This document shows, one piece after another, positions 19,268 to 34,200 of a stretch of 64,000 bases of DNA. Every line of letters begins with the position of its first letter. Position 1 is the first letter of the stretch. A program made the position numbers and the translations under genes. Source of the DNA: Gerris lacustris (taxonomy: Eukaryota; Arthropoda; Insecta; Hemiptera; Gerridae); assembly GCA_951217055.1 (NCBI GenBank), contig OX578286.1, forward strand, positions 3,077,458 to 3,141,457, read 5' to 3'. The notes beneath the pieces are model-generated. The model made no database searches and had not been told where the DNA came from. It saw only the letters and a program-made list of their open reading frames with translations.

Positions 19268-22200
19268 GTGAGTATATTATCTTAAAAACGTTCGATATGG
19301 TTACACTTTGCATACAAACCTTTCTAGTAAATGCCAGGAGTACTCGCAATTATCAAAATACATACGTTTTTGTTTTCAAAGTAACGTCAGTGAGATCTAA
19401 GTCTGCAAGTTCAAAAACATTCACTCAGATGATAAAGAAATATACAATGATTATTTACTTCTAACCTTAGGAAATGTTCTGCTTTCCTTCTAATCTTAGG
19501 AAATGTTATGCTTTCCGGCTGAACTCGGCAATAGCCCACCCCTTCCGTGTAATCGATGTCTTTCGAAGTCGTACAGTTGGCTTCGATATATCAATTCATC
19601 CCTTCCATTCGCATATAATAATATATGTATATAATAATTATATATGTATGATTTGTTCATAGGAAAGTTGATATCCCTTTGTCAAAAAATACGTTGGAGT
19701 GAGAAGGGGTGCGCTATTGCCGATATTTACCCTATGGGTAGTAGAAAGTTAATCTATGGTCCACCTTCAACATCATGTGAACGTCCCATATCACATCCAT
19801 TAGAGTCAGTTTTAGGACGTATTGTGGATGTATGAAATGTAAATATTTAAGCTAGAGAGCTCCAGTTTAATTTCAATTTAATTTTGCTTAATTGATCTTT
19901 TAATTCATGTAAAAAGTCAAAACCATTATGACATAAAAAAAAACAGGAAAAAATTAAATAAATTAAACAATAATAGCTTGTAATAGTCCAGAAGGTAGCA
20001 TGCAAAAAAGTTTGACTAACATCAAGCTAAAATTTGCGTACAAGTAAATGTTTTGGTGCCTTTTAAGAATATGTGGTCGGCTAAGTTCATCTGCAGGATA
20101 TAGCTTGGCAATAGGCATTTGAAAAAAACAAACCGGTGGAGAGTGGCCATGTCTCGACCTTTATGGTGGAAAATGTGATTTTGATGACTATGAGCAGTGC
20201 TTGATTTCTAGAAATTAAGGTGTCGGAACTACAACCTACCCTTTCCCCTCCCCCCATAGAAGGGGGGTCCGGGGTCCTCCCCCGGGAAAAATTTGAAAAA
20301 TAAACGTTCTAAAACAGCATTTTAAGCAGTTTTAGACATAAACCCACACTCTAAGTGCAAATTTTAGTGCCGATAATTTTTTATTTATTTATCAGAGAGA
20401 GAGAGAGGTCCCGGAACGCCGTTCCGCCTCAAATCGAGCCCTGACTATGAGTACGAACTTAATTAGTAGACCAAAATTCAAGTTGATGGTAGTTTGTCCC
20501 TTGATAGGGGAACACTTTGATTTGGAGTAATATTTGACTGACTAACCTATTAAGTGACAATCTACCATCAACTTGATTATTGGTCTACTAACAAAGTTTG
20601 TAATCAGGATCATTAAAATCACATTGTCCACCAAAAAGGGCAGGACATGGCCGCTCTCCACCGAATTGTTTTTTTTCTAATGCCTACTGCCAAGCTATGT
20701 CTTGCAGACGAACTTAGCCTCACCATATATTCTTAAAAGGCGCTAAAACATTTACTTATACACAAAATTCTAGCTTTTGATGTTAGTCAGACACTTTTTT
20801 GCACGCTATCTCCTCGACTATAAAGGTTTATAATCAATAAAGTACATGATAGGATGCGAAGAAGGATTTTTTTTTTAAAAAAAAAGGGGGGGGGGGGGTC
20901 AAAATAAAATTAATTCTACAATAATGTAAAATCAAAACATGATTATAGTTTGTGATGGGACGTGATGAAGCTATGTGCCAGTCTTATTGGCAGACTATTG
21001 GTTTTATAATATATAAATATTTAATGTTTTTATAATATATTATAACAACGCTGCACTGAGTTTTTACCTGGAAAATGATTAGATGTTTCATTAAAACATA
21101 CCGGTGTGGAAATCCCACACATTAGGTTTGTTCCAAACCACACCTCAAACTAGTTTAAAACTGTACGATGCATGTGTATTAGCAAAAAATGTTCAAATGT
21201 GGTCCGATACGCATGCGTCGGACAGTTCCAAACCAGTTTGAAGTGTGGTTGGATCAAACCTAGTAGTAGTAGTAGTAGTCTAGTACTTCCTACTAGAACG
21301 GGTAGGACGAACCACTTGTTCGAACCTTGCAATTAGGCCATCACTTAGGCCTTTTTTACGCCCCGCGGTAGAGAGTTCCAGCCACTTCACACATCATACA
21401 TATGTACATTTGTACCGCCGAAGCGAGTATGATGTGATCAATAGTGAGCCATATAAATCAGAGTGTCACGGCGAGGAATCGAACCCCGTCTCGTTCCACT
21501 CAAGATTCAGTGATGGCCGAGCAGATGTGGTTTAACCCGCACGGCCACGCTGGCTCTTGGAACAAACCTATGACTTCCATGAAATGTTGTGGTGTCAATA
21601 CGTGAGCAAGAGAGAATTCAGTATAAACTACATCGTACAAACAGCTAATATAGGTACATAGATACTGACCAAATTTTCAATGATGATATTTTTATGTTTC
21701 ATTTTTTGGTGCTTATACTGGATATTTGGTAATCATGCTAATATTCATTCAAAAGTAGTCTACAAGCTGCGTATATTAACGCAAGAATTCGGATATGATC
21801 AGCTGAACACAATTACCCGAAGAATTTTTTTTATAAAAAACACTAAAATGCCAATATCTCACAAACCGCTTGTCCGATTGTGCTCAAAAAGTATTGGTAC
21901 AATCTACCATATAGGACACATATATACCCCAAAGGAAATTGAAATCAAATAAAGTCTACTGAAGTTATCGTCGACAGACCGATTTTGTGCTTAAGTGACT
22001 GTAGCTCCGAAATGCCATGGGTTACGATGTTCGGGTTTGTGCCATTAGTTTTTCCGACAAAAGTTCTAAAAAATGCCGCAAACCGCATCTCAATACAATG
22101 TCTTGAAGCGATGTTATATAGGTTTAAAGTTCCAAACAACAATACAAACGTATGTACACACATACATATATGCATGTATATGAAACGGATTTTAATGATA

Positions 22201-25200
22201 TCACTGGGTTCGTAAGACCCCTCCTTCACTGAGATCTCCGAATCACATTTTGGAGGGTATCACCATACTTCCATTTTCATGGAAGTAAAAAGTTGTTTTG
22301 AGTAGGTTATTCTACTGCTTAAGGTGCATTTAGACAGTACAATTTCTACCATTGCTCCATGAGATAGAAAAACACACTTTCAATATCATTGAAAGCCTCT
22401 GTACTGTATAGATGAAGCAATTAAATTGAATCGCCAGGGGGAAAAAAGCTACAATCATAAACATAACTTATGCATTTGAAACTTCCCATTCCATCAAAAA
22501 TCTATCATACTGAATGAGCTATACCCAGTTCAATTTGATGTTTCCACAGAGCCATTCAATCAGATTGCTTCAAAAGTTGAACTAGTTCAACTTCTTTTCC
22601 GTCGGCAATAGCAGTGAGCTATTTCATTGAATTGGTGTTTCCGCATTTCAATTTTATTGATTCAGTCATGTTTCAATCTCATGAAGCTACGATATTAGAC
22701 TGTCTAAATGCGCCTTTACTTATTAAATGAAATTTTTTTTTTTATTGACAAAAAATGCCTACTAAAATATTCAATCTACTACCCTCTACTAAATAGTCAA
22801 TGTTCCTTGTTAAATTGTATTGACTTATTGTTTCAGTGTCACAAAGCTGGATGTTACGCAGTTGAGTTTGATATCTCAATTACAGCGGATAATGAAATCA
22901 TTCTTTTCCACGATGAAACTCTGGAGAGATTAGCCGGCTCTAATGAACACATCTCAAAATCTAAATGGGACCAATTATCCTCCGTCAATATCGCTGTCAA
23001 TCATCCGTTCAGGTAAATATCAATTGATTTAACTAACCGAGTTATAAACTGGACAACTCAGTACCGTGTTTACTTGTTGTGTCTAAAGATCACTGGATGT
23101 GTTCAAGCTGAACACCGTTTTCAGTCTGGAATATTTAAAATATGTTGAAAACACTTAATTAATTTGAATAGTTACTTATAGTCCAGGAGATAGCGTGCAA
23201 AAAAGTGTCTGACTAACATCAAGCTGGAATTTTGTGTATAAGTAAATGTTTTGGTGCCTTTTAAGAAAATGTGGTCGGCTAAGTTCATCTGCGGGACATA
23301 GCTTGGCAATAGACATTTCAACAAAAGGTTACCTCTTAGATTTAAATTAATATTTGACTAACTAACCTATTAAGTGATGGACTATCATCAACTTGATTTT
23401 TGGTCTACTAGAGGTCGACCAAGAAGTCATGGAAATGTGAGGAGTGCGCTAGTGTTGACATGTACAGTCAGTTTTTATTAAAATAGACCACTGTCAAAAA
23501 ATACAGTGTTGTTCTTTTGTTATTAATAATTTTATTTTTGATAACTTCTATATTTTTTGCAACAGGCAACACTGTACCTGATAAGAAATCACAATAATAT
23601 ACGATAATATCTTTATATTATTATTTATTGATTATTGACAATAATATTCTTTAAATCTAAATAAATTTTCTTCTATCTTAATCTATTTTTACTGGTCTTA
23701 TATTACTTTGCTTTGTAAGTTTCATCGCACACTTCCGTTTCCCCAATTTTGAACCACTTCCCGTGATTCAATCTTCCCCAAATTTTGCACATAGATACAA
23801 CTAAGGTGAAGAATACAGAAACCAAAAAAATAAAAACAAAAACAAAATGGCGTCAAATTTATTGGCTTTTCAAGTTTCATCGCACACCTATTACCCCAAT
23901 TTTGAACCACTTACCGTCATTCAATCTTCCCCAAATTTTGCACATAAATACAACTAAGGTGAAGAATACAGGAACCAAAAAAAAAAAAAAAAAAAAAAAA
24001 AAATGGTGTCAAATTTATTTGCTTTTTAAGTTTCATTGTACACCTATTACCCCAATTTTGAACCACTTACCGTCCTTAAAGCTTCCCTAAATTTTGCACA
24101 TAGATACAACTAAGGTGAAGAATACAGGAACCAAAAATAAAAAAAAATAAAAAGTTGAAAATAAGACCAGTTTTGAAAAATGGCATTTTTATATTAATTA
24201 TTTTCTTCCTCTATATTTCTGAGTTTGATTTGTTGCTTTTTTATTTCTGTTTTATTTGTTACTTTCCTTATTTCTGGATTTTAGTTCTTACTTTTTTGTG
24301 AATTATTATTTGTACTATTACCTCTCTCGGATTGTTTTTGGCAATTTTCTCTTTGGTAAATTAAATTTCCTGGTATTTTTAAAAACATGGATAATAACAC
24401 GAATTCAAAATTAGGAAGAAATTATAAAAATAATGAGATTCTAAGATAAGTTTTCCTTAAAATATAATGGGGAAAAGCAAACTAGAAATTCGCTAATATT
24501 ATTTTGATTAATTGTCATGGAGAGCAATCATTTTTATAATAAAAAAATAAATATTAGGTTTGTTCCAACCCCATTATTTGTAGCGTTCTTTGCATTTGCA
24601 TCATCGCATGGTGAATGGTACAAAATCAATATTGTTGTGTGACAGTTGTGACTATAATTCGTATTGTATAAAAACAAACAAAACAGGAAACCTAACAGAT
24701 TGGAAACCTTCTTGTTGTTGTTATTCGTGAGATTTGACGTAACTGCGCATGTCATACAAACTAGAAATGGGTATTGTGTTAGCACCCGACTGTACTGACT
24801 TCGGCACTACTCGGAAGTTCCGATTTTAAACGAAGTTAAGCTTTCCGTTTCTCCCGTGTTCATGACTTCTTGGTCGACCTCTAACTAAGTTAGTACTCAG
24901 GATCAAAATCATGTGAAAATCACATTGTCCACCAAAAAGGGCGGGACATGGCCGCTCTCCACCGGTTTGTTTTTTCAAATGCCTATGGCCAAGCTATGTC
25001 CCACAGACGAATTTAGCTGACCTGATTTGCAAGAAATGAGTTACCAGTACGGTCACCTTGTGCTCCAAAAGTTTTAAAATGTTGACTTTTTAAAATGTTA
25101 TTTTAATGCTTTTCTGATCATTTTAAAAGTGTATTCACACTTGGTAAAAAATAAAAAAACTTGGTAAAAATGAAAACTCCCATGTTCACCTACAATTTTC

Positions 25201-28200
25201 CGTCAGAGGTACCGGTGCGTACTGTCACTAATCAAGCACTGCCTATACAGTAAGACATCACCATTTGTTCATTTGATCGTTGTTGAAAAACTGTAAGTGC
25301 TTAATAGACAGTTAAGTGGGGCTTTAACTTACTAGTGGTCGCTAAGGAAAGAAAATGTTTGCTTCCCCATAAATAAACTGACATAAACTGATAAAAAAAT
25401 CGGGTACAGGGTACATATTTAAAAAAAGAAAAAGAAAAACCATAAAAAAACATTCTTTTTAATATATTTTATTTAATTATTTTAATTTTGGCGATATGAA
25501 TTTGAATTTTGACAGATGTAAACAAACTTTGACGTCATCAAAATTATCGCACTAATATATAATTATATTCGCTTATAACTCTTAAACTAATTAATGGAAT
25601 TTCATCGTTTTTTTTTTTTATATTTGTTCCTTAATTTTTTCCCGTTCCAGCGATATGCTATATGTTAAAAACGTATTAATACTTTCAGTATTATCAACTG
25701 TCAAAGTTTCAAAATTCAAAAAATTGATAACTTCAAAATGGCGGCCAATATCAAAATGAAATTTGGTGGGCTTGTTTGTCATACAGAGAGGTACATTCGT
25801 GCCAAATTTCAACTTGATCAGGACCATTTTCGATTTTTTCAAAAAATTTTTGCTGACTTAGCAAACTGGTCTGCTAAGGCTTTCTGAAAAAAATGATTTT
25901 CCGGACGGCACCACTACAGGTAAGGTCTAATTTTTCTGCCAAGTTTCAACTCTCTAGGTTAAATACCTTGGGCGCTACGATGATAACATACACCCACACA
26001 TACATACAGACGTCATGCTGAAAACCACTCAGGAGGTCTTAAAAACACCCAAAACGGATAATTCCGTTGAAACCCCGAAAATGTTTTTTGGGTGAAAACA
26101 ATACTTTTCCTATACACCTTCAGAGAAGGTGAGGAAAAGTAAAAAAAGAGAATTAAATCATATTTTAATAATGGCAAACATTTCATGCATTAAATATCTC
26201 AATTCAATATGTGTTATATTTAATTTTTGCTTTTTTTAAATATCTTTGTAGACATTTCAAAGTACCTTTAATAACCGAGATAAGAAATTATCAGCATGTA
26301 ATGAATCAAATTATTTTTTTCACTTTGTAAAATTAAAGTGACAGACATCACACCGTAGACGTGATAACATTGTGTTATCACTTAATATCATTATCATTAT
26401 TATTATTATATATATATTTTTTAAAGTGATTAACTTCTACCACAATAATGATTTTAATTATAAATCCATGATTCTCTTATGAAGAAGAATTATATTACCT
26501 TTGTAAGTTGAAAATTGCACAATTTTTTAGATGTACCAAAATTGTCCTATTTTTAAATGCTACTTCTTTATATTGTTATTCCCCTATGAATTTTTAGAAT
26601 ATACATGACTTTGACTAAATAAAAATTAAGACAAAGGTATGTTTAGTCCAATGTACTTTAGGACAAAGGAATATCACACTTCTGTTTGTATTGTACTTCT
26701 GTCCGTCCGTCGCATCTTGGAGTATATCTCCCGACTTACTGAAGATATAGACTTGAAATTTGGTATACATGTTAAAATTTGTTGCCCAAAAACAGAAAAA
26801 CTATTGCGGACTTAAACACTCAAAATTTCTGCAATCAATTGCGAATAGATCGCAATATTTTATATTTTTTGTAATTTTCAAGTTAGGTATCATTTCAAAA
26901 GTATTGAAATGTAGATTACAATTATATATTGCGTTTCCAAAATGGCGGCCATTTTACCCCCCCAAAAATTGAAACAAAACGCAAAAAATAATGTCCCCCC
27001 CACTCTACCCTATTACGACAAGTCCTAAAAATAAGACAAAAATACTAAAATATGCATCTCTGTGGTCCAATGATATTTCCGGGAGTTGATATAAAAAAGT
27101 CTAATTTTAGAGGGCCGTTACTCGAGAGCCCCAAAATGATTGTTATTTGAAAAATCGAAGTTGGGTATCATTATGTAGGTATTGAAATCTGGATCACAAA
27201 AATATATCGTGTTTCCAAAATGGCGGAAATTTTTCCCTTAAAAGGATTAAATAAGTACATACTGAAGATAGTAAAGGATACTATTTTATGCACACCTTGT
27301 TTCTTAAAAGTGTAACTTTTTCTACATATTTTTGTAAAAATAATAATAATTATGAACTTATGAATTCTTATGACCGAAGAAACCCTTTTAGTAACTTGCT
27401 GGCAAGTACTTGACGGGATTTTTTATTTATTTATTTATTCTTGGCATTAATACAAATCTTACAGCCAAGTGATTTTTTATTATTTAATATTAAAATTTGG
27501 GTTGTGAAAATAGTGTAGGCACACCACACAAAACTGAAATTACAAAACAGTAATAGACATTTCAAACTTTTTACAAAAAACTCCGACGCCATACATTGAA
27601 ACTCAATATCTACGTACGTTACACTTTATACATTTGTAGAACCATATGGGCTTGATCATATGGCATTAAATTCTGGGGTTGTACCAAATATTCTAACTCC
27701 TGCCCTATCCAATCTCTCTAGTCCAAAATCCTTTGAAGAAAAAAGTCTGTAATATTGTGAGTACTGTCAATGGGCAGTTTCTCACTTCATTTGCCAACAA
27801 GTCACTGTTATAACTTCTGTAATCCATATTGTCTATAACATGTGCTTACCTATGTAGTTGCCATTTTTAAATATATATTAAAACATTTATACTTATTTAT
27901 GGACCTAGGGAGTAAAGAAAGTAAGCCATTATTCCCTGAGCAAAAAAGTTTGTTCTTGAGGCGAAGCCGAAGGAACCATGGTCCCTAAATCCCGAGGCGA
28001 AGCCGAGGGGAATAATGGCACTTTACTCATGAGGTACATTCAATATTTTATCTCTAGTAGGAAGAAAATACACATTTTTGTCCATTGCACAGTTTTTATT
28101 TATTATTTTAATAAATAACAATAATTATTAGCACTTTTAATAGCAGATATAAGAGATTCAATATTAAAAACAAATTAGAATTGGAAATTAACTCAAATAG

Positions 28201-31200
28201 AAGGTTATTTAGATGCAGGTTATAAACAATGATAAACATGGTCTAAAATCTAAAAAGCAGTGTCGCCAACCTGATTTCAACAACTTCATTACATTAGCCA
28301 TTCATTTTCTACTATTTATAAAAATAATTAAGTTGTAATCTTTACTTTTTTGCCCTACTTTACTTTTTCCCCCTACTTTTTGAGTTCAAGGATGAAAAGA
28401 CTTACTTTAGTCCCTCTAAACTAATTCAAAATCATAACTTTTTCTCCCTACTGGAGATAAAATAATTTGATAACATTGGTTAACGTGTCTGATATCGTGT
28501 TATTTCAGAGATCAGTTTCGAGACGCCAGGATAGCTAAATTTGAGGATGTGGTTAAGAAATGCCTCGATTACGATATGAGAATGTTCATCGATATCAAAG
28601 ACTCAAAACCAGAGGTAAGATAAAACAATAAAACAAATGTAATTATCTTGTTTTTGTTTTTTTCAAATGAGAATAGATATAATTAATTTTATTAAGATAG
28701 TACATAATCTTTAAAATTCAAATCCCGGTCCTGTTGAAATTTAACACAAATGTGGTTTTGTTTTTTTTTAATCACATTTTTTATTTTTGAACAATTTAAA
28801 ATTTGTAATGCCATGTTTTAATCTCCCACTTTATCTACAAATCTTATAGATAAGAATAATTGTTTAATTTTTGTTATATTTTTTTTTTTTTTTTTTTGTA
28901 AGTAATTGCGGTTATATAATAAACATGAACTCATTATCTTGAAGGGGAAATTAATGATAATTGTACAATTGAGAGAATATTTTGTTTTAATGATATTATT
29001 TCTATATCCTTTGTGTTAAAACTGTTAAAATTGAAATAAAGAATTAAAACAATTTTTAAAAACTTATATTGATAAGAAATAAGTGGGAAAGAATAGTTAG
29101 AGATTATATTGTACTGATTCAATTGCAAATAAAACTCCTATTATGTCCATTAAAATTACCTCTACATGTATTAACAATAATTACTACTTCAATTTTTTTT
29201 TAAGTTTTAGGTTTTACAGAAATATATATCTATAAAACAATTATTTTAAATCAAATAATCATTATCAATAACTACGGGAGACACACAGAGAAAAATTGAC
29301 CCCAGCACCGGGACTTGAACCACGGGCCTCCTATATATCCGTTACAGGCGCTCTTACCAACTGAGCTATAGTGGAGAATGATTTTTCTCTGTCGTTATCG
29401 ATACAAATTCCCCGAATCCAAGCTTTCAATCTTTTCTACAAGTCTAGCAAGCCAAATATTCACTGCAATAGAACTAGACCGAGAATTAACGCTTATAATT
29501 ATAAAGTACTCAATTTGTACCTGTACCTAGTAATACGGACACATGAAAGCTTTTAGATAATTTTCCTCTATCAGGCGTCCAAATAGACCCCATCATTGAA
29601 AAGATATGTTCAGTGGGAGCCTATAAGTACCAGGTAGACACATGGTGAATTATACTATTTTAATTTATTAAAAAAGAGACATTTATTCTAGAAAATGCTT
29701 AAAATATTTATTTCCATTTCTTATGAGTTTTTGGGTTTTCTTTATTTTGGTAGGGAAGCCCATTTAGCTTTCTGATTTTTCTTAAAATCCGGACATTTCC
29801 CAAAACCGGACAGTCCGGGCGAAATCCGGACGTATGGTAACCCTACAGTCTGACTTATTAAAGAAGACGTGCGTTGACAGCGCGGCAAAGTTTGACACAT
29901 TGGGGGGAGAGCCAATGAGAGCTCGAGATTTTGGCGGGCAATAGGTTGAGCCAACTAGGTAAAAATAAAAATCTCTAGTGGAGGGGCGCGGCCCTTGGGA
30001 TAACCGTTTAAAAAGGGTTCGTAACCTCCACCCCTCCTACATTTTCCTTCTCCTTGTTGTTTAGTTATCATCGTGATGAAGAAAAAAGAACTCTTAGAAG
30101 AAATATTGAAATATATTCGTAATAAGATGTGAAAATCTATAGACAACAATAGTTAAAAAGATCGCGATTTGGTACGAGGAACGTAACCTTCTTTTGTTTA
30201 CAAACAAGTTAACTGCCCCACCCTCACCCATAGACCTAGTGGCTTTATTTTTACCCTCACATAGGTTGGCCAATCTGAGTGTCATCTGATTTCCCGTGCT
30301 GTCAACGCACGTCTTCTTTCATGAGTCAGACTGTAATTATAGGTATAGTAAGGGATTTTTTATTTTATTTATTTAATGATTTTTTTAACGGATTGAAAAC
30401 TTTTAAATAATTCACTGCACGAAATCCCAGAAAAAAATAAAATCAACACCATCACTCTCATATGATACAACCATATTATGATGGTTGTATTGGAAAACTT
30501 GATGATAGGAATGTCTCCCTAAACAGGGTGGGATATGACAATAGAATTTGTGACAATGCTTTCGTTTATATTAGTCCAAAGTGTTGTCAGTTTCCTTTTT
30601 GTCATTATTTTTTAAGGGAAATGAAATGTGTGTCAAATTTGGTTTAAATTTTATTTAATTTTTTCTAATATTAGGTGATTGAAGGAGTGTGCAAGATGTT
30701 TGAGCAGTATCCGATGATGTATAGGAGAGCTGTCGTGTCTTCATTCAACCCTTGGATCATATATCAGGTAATTCAATCGGTACTTCTTTAGATTGTTACT
30801 CCCCTACGTTTTTGTAGAATATAAATGTCTTTGACTAAATAACTATTAAGACAAAGAGATGTATAATCTAATGTACTCTGGGACAAAGGAATATCACACT
30901 TCTGTTTTTAGGAGTAACAGTCTAAAGAAGAACATTCCGTACACCTTCTTTAGATTGTTACTCCACTCTGTTTGTTTTATAAAAAGGAGTTGCAGTCTAA
31001 AGAAGAACATTCTGTACACCTTCTTTAGATTGTTACTCCACTCTGTTTGTTTCATAAGGGGAGTAACAATCTAAAGAAATTCCATTCAACTAACATTAGA
31101 ATCGAGATTAAGCGACAGTATAATATGTAGATGAGTACAATGTACATTTTGATGCATTACATTTTCATCATCATGTAAGCCAGATTAGAGATTACTGTCA

Positions 31201-34200
31201 AGTACTTTGGCGTTTGCCACCCATTTTAACACTTAAACATTTCAGAGAGGAACTTAGAAACTTCAAAAATTTTAGAGTAACTCCTTGACAATATAATGTG
31301 AAACTTACTCAAAATTGTACTTAATTCTATCTCAAAAAAAAAAAAAAAAATGTAATTTTTGATTTACAATTCAAGGCCTGAAGATGCCCAGGTATGGGTG
31401 AAATATAGCCAAGTTTTATGTAAAAAGAAAATTATTTTATTTTCAAACCTTTTTACCCCTGAACACCCAAAAGGATAAGGAAATCTAATTAAAAATTTCA
31501 TATCAAGAAGTACAGAAAAGTCCTGCAGCCTGTAAATCAGATGTGTCACCACTTCATCCGATTATCCTGAAGGAATGGTGCAATTCACGGGGTTGAATGG
31601 TGAATGGAATAAATGGAGTATAGGCATTCATTACAAAATAAAATTGTTATGTTAAAAGAAATAAATTGTTGATTAAAATTCATTTTTCAAGTAGTTACAT
31701 TTCTTGTTTACATGTTTTAAGTTAATATTAAATATATCAAATAAATAAACAATAATATTGAAATTAAATAATATTTAAAATTCTCTAATATAAGCGGCAA
31801 AGACCTGATTGGCTGACTGACATAGAATCAACGTAAAGCAAAATGAATTGAGATTTTGCAAAGAGAATTGAAATTTTGAAAATATATTCTGTTCATATCA
31901 TAGACACCCTCGAAGAAATGATTTTGTGAAATTTTGATTTTAAGGGGTAGAAAAGGGTGAAAAACAGTGGCTTACATAGAATATGTTTATCTACATACAC
32001 AACGGTATATAGGTATAGCGACTGTGATATCTTTGGCATTATCTGATATTCTCTCATTTGATTTTCTCTTCTCTCTTCTTTTTTTTTCTAATAATAGATT
32101 ACATGCCTAACTGTAGTACTTGAGTGGATTATTATTAATCTTAAAAATACAATTGTGTAAAAATAAAAATAAAATATAGTTTATCTCCAGTAGAGAGAAA
32201 AAGTTATGATTTTGAATTAGTTTAAAGGGATTAAAAACAGGTCTTTTCATCCCTGAACTCAAAAAGTAGGGAGAAAAAGTAAAAGTAGGGCGAAAAAGTA
32301 AAGATTGCAACTTAATTATTTTGTAAATATGTAGTAGAAAATGAATGTAATTAAGTTGTTGAAATCAGGTTGGCGGCACTGCGCTTTTTTGACCATGTTT
32401 ATCTTTGCTTAAATGTTTATAACCTGCATCTAAATAACCTTCAATTTGAGTTTAATTCCAATTCTTATTTGTTTTTAATATTGAATCTCTTATATCTGCT
32501 ATTAAAAGTGCAATGGACGAAAATGTGTATTTTCTTCCTACTGGAGATAAAATATTGTATGTACCTCGTGAGTAAAGTGTCATTATTCCCCTCGCGATAA
32601 TTAGCTCCCGAGGCTGCGCCTCAGGAATTAAAGAATCTAATTTCCTTGGCTTCGCCTCGGGATTTAGGGACCATGGTTCCTTCGGCTTCTCCTCAAGAAC
32701 CAACTTTTTCGCTCAGGGAATAATGGCTTACTTTACTCCCTAGGTGCATAAATAACTATTATTTTCACTTGGCAAAAAAAGTTATGTTTTCAGTTTAATT
32801 TAGAGGGAGGAAAGTACATCTTTTCTTCCCTGAACTCAAAAAGCAGGGAGGAAAGGAAGTGTTGCCTATTTTATTATTTTCTAATTAGTAGAGAATGAAT
32901 GGCTAATGTAGTAAATTTGTTGAAATTAGGTTGGTGCCACTTAAAAATGCGCAGGAGTATTTACTGCAAGGTGGTGTGGAAAAAATACTGTTTGATCAAT
33001 TTAGAAAACGTTGTACAAAGAATCGTGGGAAAAGAATGTACAATGTACATTGTTGTTGTATTCAAAATTTTATCTACAATTGATACGAAATATAAACATT
33101 GTATCTCTGTTTAGATGCGTAGAAAGTGATACTTTACGTACTTGTATTCATTGCGCATGCGCGTCTCATAGTTCTGAAGAATTCCTCTTCTTTACCATCC
33201 TAGGGCGGTAAAGAAGAGGAATTCTTCAGCTTTAGGCACGATTAGCGGGTTTGTTTACATTTAACAAAACTAATTTGCTGTTCTTTTATTAAAATAACTG
33301 TTATATTTATATTGAGTTTTTAGTGATAAACAATGAGTGAATCAAGTGACTTTGACGAAAATGTGGAGAATAATACTCCTCCAGAAATAATTGATTTGGC
33401 AAAAAATACAAGTAATGAATTAATGCCATCTTTATCAAGAGAGAGATACGAACTTACATACAGCAAGTTTATTTTTTTCTGTATTTATTATTTAAATCTA
33501 ACAATCGTAGATAAAGTGCGGTATGCAACTCGTGCCAAAACGGCATTTTGCATTGCTCGTGTGGTTTTACAACCCTCGCTATCGCTCGGATGCAAACTCC
33601 ACACTCGCATGCAAAATGCTACTTTCCGCACTCGACGCGTAATGTACTATTGTGTACAAAAACAATGTACATTTCTATACATTACATCATCATGATCATC
33701 TTACATACTCACATGACAATTTCTAGCTTGGCTTTACACGATTCCTTTATAGATTTATATTTATAATTGTTTTTAGATCCGGAGCAAAAGATCGTCAGTG
33801 GTTGGATGTCTAGCTTGGAGACCCTACTATCTTTCCTGTCATAATTACATCCCGGAGAATCTATCGAGTCAGGAAAGGAGGAGTAGTTCTGTCATCATGT
33901 ACTACCTGAGTAGGTTGGCCGACAGTGTCCATACGTGGGCGTACTTCACCATACTCCCGAGGATACTCGGCCTCTCTTGTGTTCTTGTACAGAAAGATAC
34001 CATTACCAAGTAAATTATTATATCTTTTATTTCTAGTTTTTTATATGCCGAAACTCCATTAATTTAGCGACATTTTCATTCACTGCATTCCAGGAGGCCG
34101 ATTCTGTAACTTTTTTATATATATCCACTTTGACATAATATATCAAACATCGCTATATATCAAAGTGTTGTTACTTTCTCATATAAAGAGAAAGTATTGT

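Larger units (their letters stand above)
23181..25025. mobile_element. Repeat family E, copy 2, split by a TA-flanked element
   Basis: The left arm 23181-23410 and right part 24882-25025 are both colinear with 19986-20818. The intact copy reads GGTCTACTAACAAAG where this one has the 1471-bp insertion. The right terminus is lost. Confidence 0.7.

Noticed and set aside
29280..29370. Possible tRNA gene on the minus strand
   Set aside because: A- and B-box-like sequence is present, but the T-arm and acceptor stems do not pair, and the same sequence recurs as a dispersed palindromic repeat.
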